From assembly GCF_014197105.1 (NCBI RefSeq), contig NZ_JACIEV010000001.1:372001-436000 (forward strand): 64,000 nucleotides of DNA, written 5' to 3'. The translations under genes and the position numbers were made by a program. Shown here piece after piece: positions 7,733-15,907 of this stretch; within the stretch, counting starts at the first letter, position 1; every line of letters starts with the position of its first letter. The notes under the pieces are model-generated. The model was not told where the DNA came from. It saw only the letters and a list, made by a program, of their open reading frames with translations, and did not search any database. Source of the stretch: Sphingomonas jinjuensis. GTDB taxonomy: Bacteria; Pseudomonadota; Alphaproteobacteria; Sphingomonadales; Sphingomonadaceae.

Positions 7733-8938
7733 TCACGCCCCGACCGCCAACGGCCGCACCCGCGCCAGCAACCCAGCCCCCACCAGCGCCACCGCGCCCA
7801 GCGCCAGGCAGAACCACACCACCCCGCCCCAGCCGCCATGCGTCCACGCGAATCCCCCGGCGGACCCGAGCACGCTCGACCCCAGATAATAGAAGAACAG
7901 ATACAGCGCCGCCGCCTGCCCGCGATTGCCCTCGGCGCGGCGGCCGACCCAGGCGCTCGCGATCGAATGCGCGCCGAAGAAGCCGATCGTCACCACCGCG
8001 ATGCCCGCCACGACCAGCGCCAGCGGTCGCGCCGCCGTCAGCGCGACGCCAGCGCCCAGGATCAGCACCGGCACCGGAAACACCAGCCGTCGCCCCAGTC
8101 TGCCCGCCAGCCCGCCGAACCACGCCGAACTTGCCGAGCCGAGCACGTAGAGGAGGAAGATCGCCCCCACCGCCGCCTGCCCCAGCGCATAGGGCGGCGC
8201 CATCAGGCGAAAGCCGACATAGTTGTAGACGGTGACGAACGCCCCCATCAGCACGAACGCCTCGGCATAGAGCAACGGCAGCGCCCGGTCGGCGAACAAC
8301 GCCCGCCATCCGCCCCGCCGCACCGTCACCGCGAACCGCCGCGACGGCGGCGCGAGCCGGCGAAACGCCTCGGCCATCGCCAGCCCGGCCAGCCCCACCG
8401 CGCCGATCGCCCAGCGCCAGCCGCCGACGTCGGCGACCAGGCTCGCGACCAGCCGCCCGCCCATCCCACCGAGCGCGCTGCCTGCGATATACAGGCCCAT
8501 CGCATCGCCCACTGATGCGGCGTCGACCTCTTCGGCAACATAGGCCATCGCCACCGCCGGCACACCCGCCAGCGCGACGCCCGCGAGCAGCCGTAGCGCG
8601 AGCAGCGCATACCAGCCCGGCGCCACCGCCGCCGCCAGCGTCAGCGCGCCGCCGGCGATCATCGCCGCGACCATCATCGGCCGTCGCCCGACCCGATCGC
8701 TGATCGCACCCGCCACCAGGATCGCGAAGGCGAGCGGCCCGGTCGCAAGCGACACCGCCAGCGATGCGCCTTCCGCGCTCAGCCGGTATTCGGCCGCCAG
8801 CAGCGGCAACAGCGGCTGCACCGCGTAGAGCAGCGAGAAGGTCGAGAAGCCGGCGAACAGCATCGCCAGCGTCAGCCGCCGGTAATCAGCACTTCCCCGC
8901 GCATGTCCTTCAAAAACCGGCAAGGAAGCTCGCGACAT
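7733..8938 (-). CDS. MFS transporter, probable drug/metabolite exporter
   Basis: About 401 residues with 12 predicted hydrophobic helices. The helix 2-3 loop carries the major-facilitator signature AGAISDRVGRRPMM, and a second LAGRLGRRL occurs after helix 8. The opening RRLTLAMLFAGFSTFSLLYA resembles the YnfM/arabinose-efflux type exporters. The start is uncertain: ATG 8938 and ATG 8962 both lie inside the 3' end of the upstream deacetylase-like gene and neither has a clear ribosome site. Substrate unknown. The overlap indicates co-transcription with the two genes upstream. Confidence 0.85.
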   Translation of the reverse strand: MSRASLPVFEGHARGSADYRRLTLAMLFAGFSTFSLLYAVQPLLPLLAAEYRLSAEGASLAVSLATGPLAFAILVAGAISDRVGRRPMMVAAMIAGGALTLAAAVAPGWYALLALRLLAGVALAGVPAVAMAYVAEEVDAASVGDAMGLYIAGSALGGMGGRLVASLVADVGGWRWAIGAVGLAGLAMAEAFRRLAPPSRRFAVTVRRGGWRALFADRALPLLYAEAFVLMGAFVTVYNYVGFRLMAPPYALGQAAVGAIFLLYVLGSASSAWFGGLAGRLGRRLVFPVPVLILGAGVALTAARPLALVVAGIAVVTIGFFGAHSIASAWVGRRAEGNRGQAAALYLFFYYLGSSVLGSAGGFAWTHGGWGGVVWFCLALGAVALVGAGLLARVRPLAVGA

Positions 8939-9914
8939 TGGCGCCGAGCGCGTCGACGGCATAGCCGCCCTCCATGACGATCACCGTCGGCCAGCCCCGT
9001 GCCGCAATGTCCTCCGCCAGCACGCGATAGTCCGCCGTCTCCAGCGAAAAGCGGCTGATCGGATCGCCCTTCCACGTGTCGGCGCCGAAGCTGACGACCA
9101 GCACCCCTGGCGCAAACGCCGCGATCGCATCGAGCGCTCGTGCCTGCGCTGCGCGGAACGCCGCGCCATCGGTCCCCTGCGGCAGCGGCAGGTTGAGCGT
9201 CGTCCCCGCGCCCTCCCCCTCGCCGGTCTCGTCGGCATGCCCCCAATAGAAGGGGTAATCGCTCCTCGGATCGGCATGGAGCGAGGCGTAGAACACGTCG
9301 CCCCGCGTCCAGAAGATGTCCTGCGTCCCGTTGCCGTGGTGATAGTCGATGTCGAGGATCGCGACCCGCTCCACCCCCGCATCGCGCGCCGCCTGCGCCG
9401 CGATCGCCGCGGTGTTGAGGTGGCAATAGCCGCCGCAATAATCCGCCCCCGCATGGTGGCCCGGCGGCCGGCACAGCGCGAATGCCGCCCGCTCACCATC
9501 AAGCACCGCATGCGTCGCGGCGAGCGCGGTCTGCGCGCTCCAATAGCTGCTCGTCCAGCTGTCGGGGGTGATCGGCGTCGTCGCATCGAAGCTGTAGCGC
9601 CCCATCAGCGCATCGATCCGGTCGAGCGTCAGCGGCCGCCGCCCCACCACCGGAAAGGCATAGGGGATCGCGTCGCCCGGCCGCCCCGCATCGCGCCACA
9701 TCGCCGGCGCCTCCTTCAGGAACGCGACATAGCCCGCGTCGTGCACCGCCAGGATCGGCGCCTCGCCGCGCTCCTCGGGCAAATGCGCACCGCCGATCGC
9801 CGCCAGGATCGCCTCGGCGCGCGATGGCACCTCGGCATAGGCGGTAAAGCCGCCGTTATGCAGCTCGCGAATTGGCGCGTGGGTCAGCTGGGCCGGGGCG
9901 AAATAGCGCTTCAT
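8910..9914 (-). CDS. Histone deacetylase-like amidohydrolase (acetylpolyamine/acetoin utilisation type)
   Basis: A 334-residue Zn-dependent deacetylase fold. Motifs: CRPPGHHAGADYCGGYCHLN (catalytic His pair), ILDIDYHHGNGTQDIF (Asp and His zinc ligands), SLHADPRSDYPF, and VSFGADTWKGDP (second Asp ligand). The YPFYWGHADETG segment is characteristic of bacterial acetylpolyamine amidohydrolases, so deacetylation of acetylated polyamines or a similar small amine is the best guess. Start 9914 overlaps the nhaA stop (ATGA). The same frame stays open upstream across nhaA, but that is antisense-like and not coding. Confidence 0.88.
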   Translation of the reverse strand: MKRYFAPAQLTHAPIRELHNGGFTAYAEVPSRAEAILAAIGGAHLPEERGEAPILAVHDAGYVAFLKEAPAMWRDAGRPGDAIPYAFPVVGRRPLTLDRIDALMGRYSFDATTPITPDSWTSSYWSAQTALAATHAVLDGERAAFALCRPPGHHAGADYCGGYCHLNTAAIAAQAARDAGVERVAILDIDYHHGNGTQDIFWTRGDVFYASLHADPRSDYPFYWGHADETGEGEGAGTTLNLPLPQGTDGAAFRAAQARALDAIAAFAPGVLVVSFGADTWKGDPISRFSLETADYRVLAEDIAARGWPTVIVMEGGYAVDALGANVASFLAGF

Positions 9915-11074
9915 GTCCTTCTCCGCCGAGCCAGCGAGAAGACCGCGATCCCCGTCAGCGCGCTCAGCAGCGAGCCGGCGATGACCCCGATCTTGACCCG
10001 CTCGACCATCCCCGCATCGCCGGGAAAGGCAAGGTCGCCGATGAACAGACTCATCGTAAAGCCGATCCCCGCGACCAGCGCCATACCGTGAAGCTGCACC
10101 CAGCCGATGCCGTCGGGCCGCCGCGCGAATCCCGTCCGGTCCGCCGCCCAGATCGCCGCCAGGATGCCGCCCTGCTTGCCCAGGAACAGCCCCAGCGCGA
10201 TGCCGATCGCCAGCCGATCGCCCAGCGCCGCGCCGACCCCGCCCAGCGACACCCCGGCGTTGACGAACGCGAACAGCGGCAGGACCAGGAACGCGATCCA
10301 CGGCTGCAACGCGTGCTCCAGCCGGTCGAGCGGCGAGGTCGCCTCGCTCGATCCGGCCGGCACCAGCATCGCCGCGACCACGCCCGCGATCGTCGCATGG
10401 ACGCCCGACCGCAGCACGAGCCACCACAGCAGCACGGCCAGTAACAGATAGGGCGACAGCGCCCTCACCCCGCGCCGGTTGAGCAGCAGCATCACCAGCA
10501 CCACGCCGACCGCCGCGATCAGCGCGGTGGCGTCGATCGAGGCGGTATAACCCAGCGCGATGATCGCGACCGCGCCCATGTCGTCGACGATCGCGATCGT
10601 CGTCAGCAACAGCTTCAGCGCCATCGGCACCCGGTCGCCGAGCAGCGCCAGCACGCCGATCGCGAACGCGATGTCGGTCGCCGCCGGGATCGCCCAGCCG
10701 GACCGCAGCTCGGCCGCGCCCCCCGTCGCGGCAAGATACACCAGCGCCGGCACGATCATGCCCGCCGCCGCCGCGACGAAGGGCAGCCGCCGCCGCTCCG
10801 CGCTCGCCAGCTCGCCACCGACCAGCTCGCGCTTGATCTCCAGCCCCACCAGCAGGAAGAATAGCGCCATCGCGCCGTCGTTGATCCACAGATGGACCGT
10901 CATCGGTCCCAGCGCCGGGGCGAGCGTCGGCCCGACCACCGCATCGACCAGCGCGTGATAGCCATGCGCCGCGCCGCTGTTGGCGAGTATAAGCGCCAGC
11001 GCCGCCGCCAGCACGAGCGCCACGCCGCCGGCAGCTTCGCTCGTCAGGAAATGGCGGATCGAGGAATGGCGCAT
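9911..11074 (-). CDS. nhaA: Na+/H+ antiporter NhaA
   Basis: A 387-residue inner-membrane antiporter that exchanges internal Na+ for external H+. Key motifs are WAIPAATDIAFAIGVL (Asp of the unwound helix region), TTIAIVDDMGAVAII (the Asp-Asp ion-binding pair) and the conserved FFLLVGLEIKRELVGGEL near the N-terminus. ATG 11074 is favoured over a GTG at 11083 because AGGTGA lies 5 bases upstream. It heads a coupled group with the deacetylase-like and MFS genes, an unusual partnership. Confidence 0.95.
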   Translation of the reverse strand: MRHSSIRHFLTSEAAGGVALVLAAALALILANSGAAHGYHALVDAVVGPTLAPALGPMTVHLWINDGAMALFFLLVGLEIKRELVGGELASAERRRLPFVAAAAGMIVPALVYLAATGGAAELRSGWAIPAATDIAFAIGVLALLGDRVPMALKLLLTTIAIVDDMGAVAIIALGYTASIDATALIAAVGVVLVMLLLNRRGVRALSPYLLLAVLLWWLVLRSGVHATIAGVVAAMLVPAGSSEATSPLDRLEHALQPWIAFLVLPLFAFVNAGVSLGGVGAALGDRLAIGIALGLFLGKQGGILAAIWAADRTGFARRPDGIGWVQLHGMALVAGIGFTMSLFIGDLAFPGDAGMVERVKIGVIAGSLLSALTGIAVFSLARRRRT

Positions 11075-11124
11075 CGCGATCACCTAGCCCGAACCGTCGG
11101 CATCCTGAACCGGTTTCGCGTCGA

Positions 11125-11970
11125 TCAGCCGCCCTGCAGCGCCCAGCGCAGGATCCGTCCCGTCCCGCCGATCCCGGCCCGCACCGCCAGCCGCTGCGGC
11201 GCGCTTCGCCGCCAGCCGTGGAGCGCCAGCGCCCAGTCGGGCAGCAGATCGATCGCCGCTTCGCGCGTCAGCGTCTGGAACGGCTCCAGTGCGGGGCTCG
11301 GCGCCGCCTGCGCGAACAGCGCGCGCGCCACCACCCGGGTGCGATGGCCATAGCGCAGCTGCGGGCGCACCCGGTCGAAATAGCGCGCCAGCGCCGCCCG
11401 GTCGCGTGGCACCTCGATCGCGCCGAGCCGAACCGGGACCTCGGCCGCCTGGTCGAGATAGGCATCCTGCGCCGCGCCGGTCATCGCCGGATCGACGTAG
11501 CGCACATAGGCGCCGAGGAAGCATTGCACCTCGGCGGCATGGACCCAGGTCAACAGCGCCGGATCGTTGGCGCTGTACGGCGTCCCGTCGGGCAGCGTCC
11601 CCTGCACGACATGGTGGATTCGCCGCACCCGCCCGATCAGCTCCTCCGCCATCGCCGTGGAGCCATAGGTCGTGCCCGAGATGAACTGCGCCGTTCGCCG
11701 CAGCCGCCCGGTCAGGTCATGGCGGAAGCTGCCGTGATCCCACACCCCCGCCAGCGCGCCGGGATGGAGCATCTGCAACAGCAGCGCCGCGGTGCCGCCA
11801 ACCATCATCGACGTCAGGTCGCCATGCACCTTCCACGCCGCCGAATCGGGCGCGAACAGCCCGGGATCGCCGGGCGGGCGCGTCAGGTCGAGCCGGTTGT
11901 CGTCGGTCGTGCCGAACAGTGCGGCGACCTGCGCCTGGATTGCCTCGCGAAGATCGGCCATGGATGCCAT
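11125..11970 (-). CDS. Oxygenase MpaB family protein (DUF2236)
   Basis: A 281-residue protein with family landmarks LQMLHPGALAGVWDHGSF, a GTTYGST turn and TWVHAAEVQCFL. The conserved His residues in these stretches are thought to bind heme b in characterised members such as latex-clearing protein and MpaB. The substrate here is unknown. Start 11970 has AAGG 7 bases upstream; an in-frame ATG at 11961 is the alternative. It is divergent from an exported methyltransferase and follows the nhaA group's promoter side. Confidence 0.85.
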   Translation of the reverse strand: MASMADLREAIQAQVAALFGTTDDNRLDLTRPPGDPGLFAPDSAAWKVHGDLTSMMVGGTAALLLQMLHPGALAGVWDHGSFRHDLTGRLRRTAQFISGTTYGSTAMAEELIGRVRRIHHVVQGTLPDGTPYSANDPALLTWVHAAEVQCFLGAYVRYVDPAMTGAAQDAYLDQAAEVPVRLGAIEVPRDRAALARYFDRVRPQLRYGHRTRVVARALFAQAAPSPALEPFQTLTREAAIDLLPDWALALHGWRRSAPQRLAVRAGIGGTGRILRWALQGG

Positions 11971-12005
11971 CTAATGCCTTGATGGGCTGATAAAAGGAGA
12001 CGGCG

Positions 12006-12761
12006 ATGCGCAGGATCACGATAGCGGTGGCGACGGCGATGCTGGTCGCCGGAACGGGCATCGCCCAAACTCGCACCGGCCAGACCGCGAACGCCCCGAT
12101 CGCCAAGGCACTGGCCGATCCCGCGCGCGCCGATCAGCAGGGCGACGATGCCCGGCGCCAGGCCGCCGCGGTACTCGCCTTTTCGGGGGTGAAGCCCGGC
12201 GACGTCGTCGTCGATTACCTGCCCGGCAGCGGTTATTGGACGCGGATCTTCACCGGTGTCGTCGGGCCCAAGGGCCGCGTCTACGCCGCCTGGCCGGCGC
12301 GCGCGGGGCAATCCGAAAAGGCGAAGGCGACCGTCGCGGCGCTTGGCGCGCGCGGCCTCGCCAACGTCGTCGCGCAGATCCAGCCCGGCGACCTGCCGTC
12401 GAGCCCCGTCCCCGCCGACCTGTTCTGGACCGTGCAGAACTATCACGACATCCCCAACGGCGGCCGCGGCGAGCCGGCGCTTCGCGCCTTTGATCAGGCG
12501 GTGTTCAACCTGCTGAAGAAGGGCGGGACCTACGTCATCATCGACCACGCCGATGCGCCCGGCAACGAGATGAAGAACACCGACACCACCCATCGCATCG
12601 ATCCCGCCGCAGTGAAGCGCCAGGTCGAAGCCGCCGGCTTCCGCTTCGTCGGCGAATCGAAGGTGCTGCGCAATCCGGCGGACGATCACAGCAAGAACGT
12701 CTTCGACCCCGCGATCCGCGGCAAGACCGATCAGTTCGTCTACAAGTTCAGGAAGCCCTGA
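12006..12761 (+). CDS. Exported class I SAM-dependent methyltransferase-like protein
   Basis: A 251-residue protein with an N-terminal signal peptide (MRRITIAVATAMLVAGTGIA) followed by a Rossmann methyltransferase domain; motif I reads VVVDYLPGSGYWTRIF and a post-I segment RVYAAWPAR. The later FWTVQNYHDI and YVIIDHADAPG complete the fold. A periplasmic methyltransferase is puzzling because S-adenosylmethionine is cytoplasmic; this subfamily is common in sphingomonads but its role is not known. A strong AAAGGAGA site lies 5 bases before ATG 12006. Confidence 0.82.
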   Translation: MRRITIAVATAMLVAGTGIAQTRTGQTANAPIAKALADPARADQQGDDARRQAAAVLAFSGVKPGDVVVDYLPGSGYWTRIFTGVVGPKGRVYAAWPARAGQSEKAKATVAALGARGLANVVAQIQPGDLPSSPVPADLFWTVQNYHDIPNGGRGEPALRAFDQAVFNLLKKGGTYVIIDHADAPGNEMKNTDTTHRIDPAAVKRQVEAAGFRFVGESKVLRNPADDHSKNVFDPAIRGKTDQFVYKFRKP

Positions 12762-12768
12762 CATTCAA

Positions 12769-12899
12769 ATCCTCCCCCGCCAGGGGGAGGTGGCAGGCGC
12801 AACCTGACGGAGGGGGAGGACGCCATACGCTCTCGATGATGCGTCGCTTACCTCCCCCTCCGTCGCCTTCGGCGCCACCTCCCCCTGGCGGGGGAGGAT
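12769..12899. repeat. Palindromic repeat, family D (ATCCTCCCCCGCCAGGGGGAGG type), copy 1
   Basis: Left arm ATCCTCCCCCGCCAGGGGGA, then GGTGGC, a CTGACGGAGGGGGAGG block, a spacer, and the mirrored CCTCCCCCTCCGTCG / GCCACCTCCCCCTGGCGGGG set. Each arm is a hairpin and the two halves pair with each other. Other copies: 29178-29301, 47942-48075, 57492-57622, with half copies at 22026-22049 and 56482-56504. It lies between convergent genes. Confidence 0.8.
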
Positions 12900-12906
12900 C
12901 AACGCA

Positions 12907-13665
12907 CTACAACAACAACTCCTGCACGCTCGGCTTGCCTACCGTGCCCCCACCACGTCGGCGGTCGAACTCGTGCTGCGCCGTGAAGCGCACGTCGGGA
13001 TCGCGATCGGTCAGGAAGCCCATCAGCGATTCATGGTCGATCTCCTGCCAGCTCTTGCCGCGATCGGGGCCATAGCGGACGCGCGGCAGCAGGCCGTAGA
13101 CCTTCGACCATTCCACCAGCTGCGCGACGCTCGCCTCGTTGAGCATGTCGCGCAGGTGGAACGCGGTGACATAGGCGTCGGGAAAGGCGCGATGCGCCGG
13201 CAATCCGCGCTCGTGATCGATCCCCTCGGGCTTGCGCCAATAGCGCAGCACCTGGTTGGAAAAGGACGGGCTGTCGGGCCACAGCCGCAGCGCGCATTTC
13301 CAGGTGCAGATCCAGTCGGCGCCATGGGTCAGGTTGGCGGTACAGAACTGCTGCTCAAAATCGGCCCGATGCGCCGCCAGCGCCACACGCCGTGGATAGG
13401 GATCGAGCACGCGCCGCGCGACGTCGTGCCACCAGGGCGCATCGGCCACGTCCTCGTCGCGGATGTGGTGGATCGCCTGCGTAATCGGCGGGATCGGGCG
13501 GCCGGGATTGACCAGGATGCTGCCGCCCACGCCCTCCAGCTCCCAGCGGCCGTTGGCCTGGAGCGCCACATCCTGCCATCCGATCTCGACGACATGGTGC
13601 GCGGGCGGCGCGCTGCCGGTGGTTTCCAGGTCGACGACGCGAATGATCTGGGGGGTCGGACGCAT
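12907..13665 (-). CDS. DnaQ-like 3'-5' exonuclease (DEDD family)
   Basis: About 252 residues. The exonuclease I motif is RVVDLETTGSAPPAHHVVEI (Asp and Glu metal ligands); NPGRPIPPITQAIHHI is the usual second block, AAHRADFEQQF the ExoII-like region, and RGLPAHRAFPDAYVTAFHL the ExoIII region (His-x4-Asp). This arrangement fits exonuclease X/DnaQ epsilon-like nucleases acting on DNA ends or RNA. ATG 13665 (MRPTPQIIRV) is chosen over an in-frame ATG at 13722 because the motif follows directly; the ribosome site is weak. Confidence 0.85.
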   Translation of the reverse strand: MRPTPQIIRVVDLETTGSAPPAHHVVEIGWQDVALQANGRWELEGVGGSILVNPGRPIPPITQAIHHIRDEDVADAPWWHDVARRVLDPYPRRVALAAHRADFEQQFCTANLTHGADWICTWKCALRLWPDSPSFSNQVLRYWRKPEGIDHERGLPAHRAFPDAYVTAFHLRDMLNEASVAQLVEWSKVYGLLPRVRYGPDRGKSWQEIDHESLMGFLTDRDPDVRFTAQHEFDRRRGGGTVGKPSVQELLL

Positions 13666-13693
13666 CCCGCTTATGTGGGCGATCGCCGCCGGT

Positions 13694-14164
13694 TTATCCA
13701 GTCGCGCGGCCCCAGCCGGCAAAGCCGCGGTCCTCGTCGACGTCGATCTCGCGCACCCCGCGCTTTTGCCGCGCCCGCTCGACCAGCCCGCGCAGGCCCT
13801 CGCGCCGGTCGCGCGCCATCGGCACGTCGCGCAGCACGAAGCGGGCGTTGCCGGTGGTCGGATCGGTCGAGGTCAGCGTGATCGTACCGATATCGACCAG
13901 CTGATTGAGCAGCGAATAGTCGAGCCGGACGTCCTTGATCCGATACAGCTCGATCTCGTCGATCGACTTGATGAACAGCCCGCGCTTCACGATCAGCCGC
14001 TGGTCGGTCACCTCGTACACCGAGGCCATGTTCGCCAGCCAGCGATAGCCCAGGATCACCAGCCCGACGCCGACCGCGCACAGCAGCAAGGTGCCCCAGC
14101 CGGCAAGCGTCCCGAACAGCCAGCGGCCAGTCGAGGATTTGAAGCTATCGATCCCGCGTTCCAT
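13694..14164 (-). CDS. Bacterial PH-domain membrane protein (bPH2/YdbS-like)
   Basis: A 156-residue protein with one or two hydrophobic helices near the N-terminus (GTLLLCAVGVGLVILGYRW) followed by a bPH2 domain: YEVTDQRLIVKRGLFIKSID, then EIELYRIKDVRLDYSLLNQL and GTITLTSTD. This is the DUF304/YdbS pattern, whose members are membrane proteins of uncertain role. The acidic/basic tail (VREIDVDEDRG) is variable. It lies on the same strand just after pgmG, spaced by about 30 bases. Confidence 0.82.
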   Translation of the reverse strand: MERGIDSFKSSTGRWLFGTLAGWGTLLLCAVGVGLVILGYRWLANMASVYEVTDQRLIVKRGLFIKSIDEIELYRIKDVRLDYSLLNQLVDIGTITLTSTDPTTGNARFVLRDVPMARDRREGLRGLVERARQKRGVREIDVDEDRGFAGWGRATG

Positions 14165-14196
14165 GGGCAGCGACGGTATCCGCTGGCCTGCGTGTG

Positions 14197-15564
14197 TCAA
14201 CGCCGTCGTACACCCGAGGCGGCGAGCGCGGCGTCGATCTCGGCGACCAGCTGATCCAGCCCGTCCTGATCGTCGGCCTCGGCGCGCGCGGTCAGCATGT
14301 CCTCGGTATTCGACGCGCGCAGCAGCCACCATCCGGCCGGCGTGGTCACCCGCACGCCGTCGGTCGTATCGACGGTCGCGCCCGCCTGCTCCAGCCGCGC
14401 GCGCACCTCGTCGATCACCGCCCAGCGCCGGCCCTCTGGCACCGCGAACCGCAGCTCGGGCGTGGCCACCGCGATGGGCATCGCATCGACCAGTTCCGCC
14501 AGCGTCCTGCCCGCCAGATGCACCGCGCCGATCAGCCGCACCGCGGCATAGAGCGCGTCGTCGAACCCGTACCAGTCGTGCCCGAAGAAGATATGCCCCG
14601 ACGCCTCGCCCGCGAGCGGCGCGCCCAGTTCCTTCATCTTCACCTTCAGGTTGCTGTGCCCGGTCTTCCACATCACCGGCTCGCCGCCCAGCTCGGCGAT
14701 CCGCTCGAACAGCCGTGCGCTCGACTTGACGTCGGCGATGATCGGCGCGCCCGGCAGCGCGCGCAGCACCGGATCGGCCAGGATCGCGAGCAGCTGGTCG
14801 CCCCACACCACCCGCCCGTGCGCGTCGACCGCGCCGATCCGGTCGCCGTCGCCATCGAAAGCGACACCGAAATCGAGCGTTCTTTCCGCCACCAGCGCCT
14901 TCAGCGCGGCTAGGTTCGCCTCCTTGGTCGGATCGGGGTGATGATGCGGGAATTCGCCGTCCACATCGGTGAACAGCAGATGATGCTCACCCGGCAGCAG
15001 CTTCACGAGCTGCTCGATCGCCGGGCCCGCGGCGCCGTTGCCGGCGTCCCACCCGATGCGAAAGGCGCCGCCCTGCCCGCCGGCGACCAGCCTTGCGACA
15101 TAATCGCCCAGCACGTCGACGTCGGCGACGCTGCCCGCGCCTTCGCTCCAGTCGCCCGCCGCGGCCAGCTCGGCGAGCTGCTTCACGTCCTCGCCGTAAA
15201 ACGGCGCGCGCATCAGCATCATCTTGAAGCCATTGTCGTCGCGGGGATTATGGCTGCCGGTTACCTGCACGCCACCATCCACCTCTAGCGTGGCCTCGGC
15301 CCAATACAGCATCGGCGACGGCCCGATGCCGATCCGCACGACGTCGACGCCGCCCTCGGTCAGCCCGCGTACCAGCGCCGCCTCGAGCATCGGCGACGTC
15401 AGCCGCCCGTCGCGCCCCACGGCGACCCGAATACCCCCCGCCCGCCGCACCCGCGTCGCGAAGCTGCGTCCGACCGCATAGGCGTCGTCCTCGCCCAGCG
15501 TCCGGCCGACGGTGCCGCGGATGTCGTATTCGCGCAGGATGGCGGGGTTGAGAATATGGGTCAC
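14197..15564 (-). CDS. pgmG: Phosphoglucomutase/phosphomannomutase PgmG-like
   Basis: About 455 residues. The alpha-D-phosphohexomutase domains are clear: N-terminal LREYDIRGTVG, catalytic phosphoserine loop TGSHNPRDDNGFK, metal-binding loop AFDGDGDRIGAVD, sugar-binding loop GEASGHIFF and the C-terminal phosphate-binding RASNTEDMLTARAE. It interconverts the 1- and 6-phosphates of glucose or mannose for exopolysaccharide and LPS precursors; the Sphingomonas enzyme PgmG is bifunctional and used for gellan-type polymers. GTG 15564 is chosen because GGAG lies 5 bases upstream; GTG 15570 in frame is the alternative. Confidence 0.92.
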   Translation of the reverse strand: MTHILNPAILREYDIRGTVGRTLGEDDAYAVGRSFATRVRRAGGIRVAVGRDGRLTSPMLEAALVRGLTEGGVDVVRIGIGPSPMLYWAEATLEVDGGVQVTGSHNPRDDNGFKMMLMRAPFYGEDVKQLAELAAAGDWSEGAGSVADVDVLGDYVARLVAGGQGGAFRIGWDAGNGAAGPAIEQLVKLLPGEHHLLFTDVDGEFPHHHPDPTKEANLAALKALVAERTLDFGVAFDGDGDRIGAVDAHGRVVWGDQLLAILADPVLRALPGAPIIADVKSSARLFERIAELGGEPVMWKTGHSNLKVKMKELGAPLAGEASGHIFFGHDWYGFDDALYAAVRLIGAVHLAGRTLAELVDAMPIAVATPELRFAVPEGRRWAVIDEVRARLEQAGATVDTTDGVRVTTPAGWWLLRASNTEDMLTARAEADDQDGLDQLVAEIDAALAASGVRRR

Positions 15565-15646
15565 CGACACTCCAAAGCATCCGTCACCCCGAACTTTTTT
15601 CAGGGTCTTTCGCGATCATCGCCCATGACGGCTTGGGGCAGGAGGA

Positions 15647-15907
15647 TCAGCTATCGAGACGCGCCAGCAACAAATCCCGCGCCGCATTGATCCGCCGCGC
15701 CGCCTCCGCCGATCCGCCGCGATCGGGATGGACCTCCACCGCCAGCCGCCGGTGCGCGGCACGGATCGTCGCCGCATCGGCATCGCGGCCGACGCCCAGC
15801 AGCGCGCACGCCTCCGCCACCGGGCCCGGTCGCTTGGCCTTGGGCGCCGGGCGCCAGTAGCGCCACACCAGCCAGATCAGTCCTAGCGCGACGATCCATT
15901 TGATCAT
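15647..15907 (-). CDS. Membrane-anchored J-domain protein
   Basis: An 86-residue protein: one N-terminal transmembrane helix (IVALGLIWLVWRYW) then a compact J-domain, ACALLGVGRDADAATIRAAH and AVEVHPDRGGSAEAA with the essential His-Pro-Asp. The layout (TM helix then a C-terminal J-domain) is like mitochondrial Tim14/Pam18 and short DjlA-like proteins. It would recruit DnaK at the inner membrane. Its ATG shares 4 bases with the mipZ stop, so translation is probably coupled to the division ATPase. Confidence 0.9.
   Translation of the reverse strand: MIKWIVALGLIWLVWRYWRPAPKAKRPGPVAEACALLGVGRDADAATIRAAHRRLAVEVHPDRGGSAEAARRINAARDLLLARLDS

Noticed and set aside
9915..10889. Long minus-strand open frame upstream of the deacetylase-like gene in the same frame (would give a 659-residue protein)
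   Set aside because: It lies wholly inside nhaA in another frame, is Arg/Gly/Ala-rich without motifs, and the true deacetylase start at 9914 overlaps the nhaA stop.
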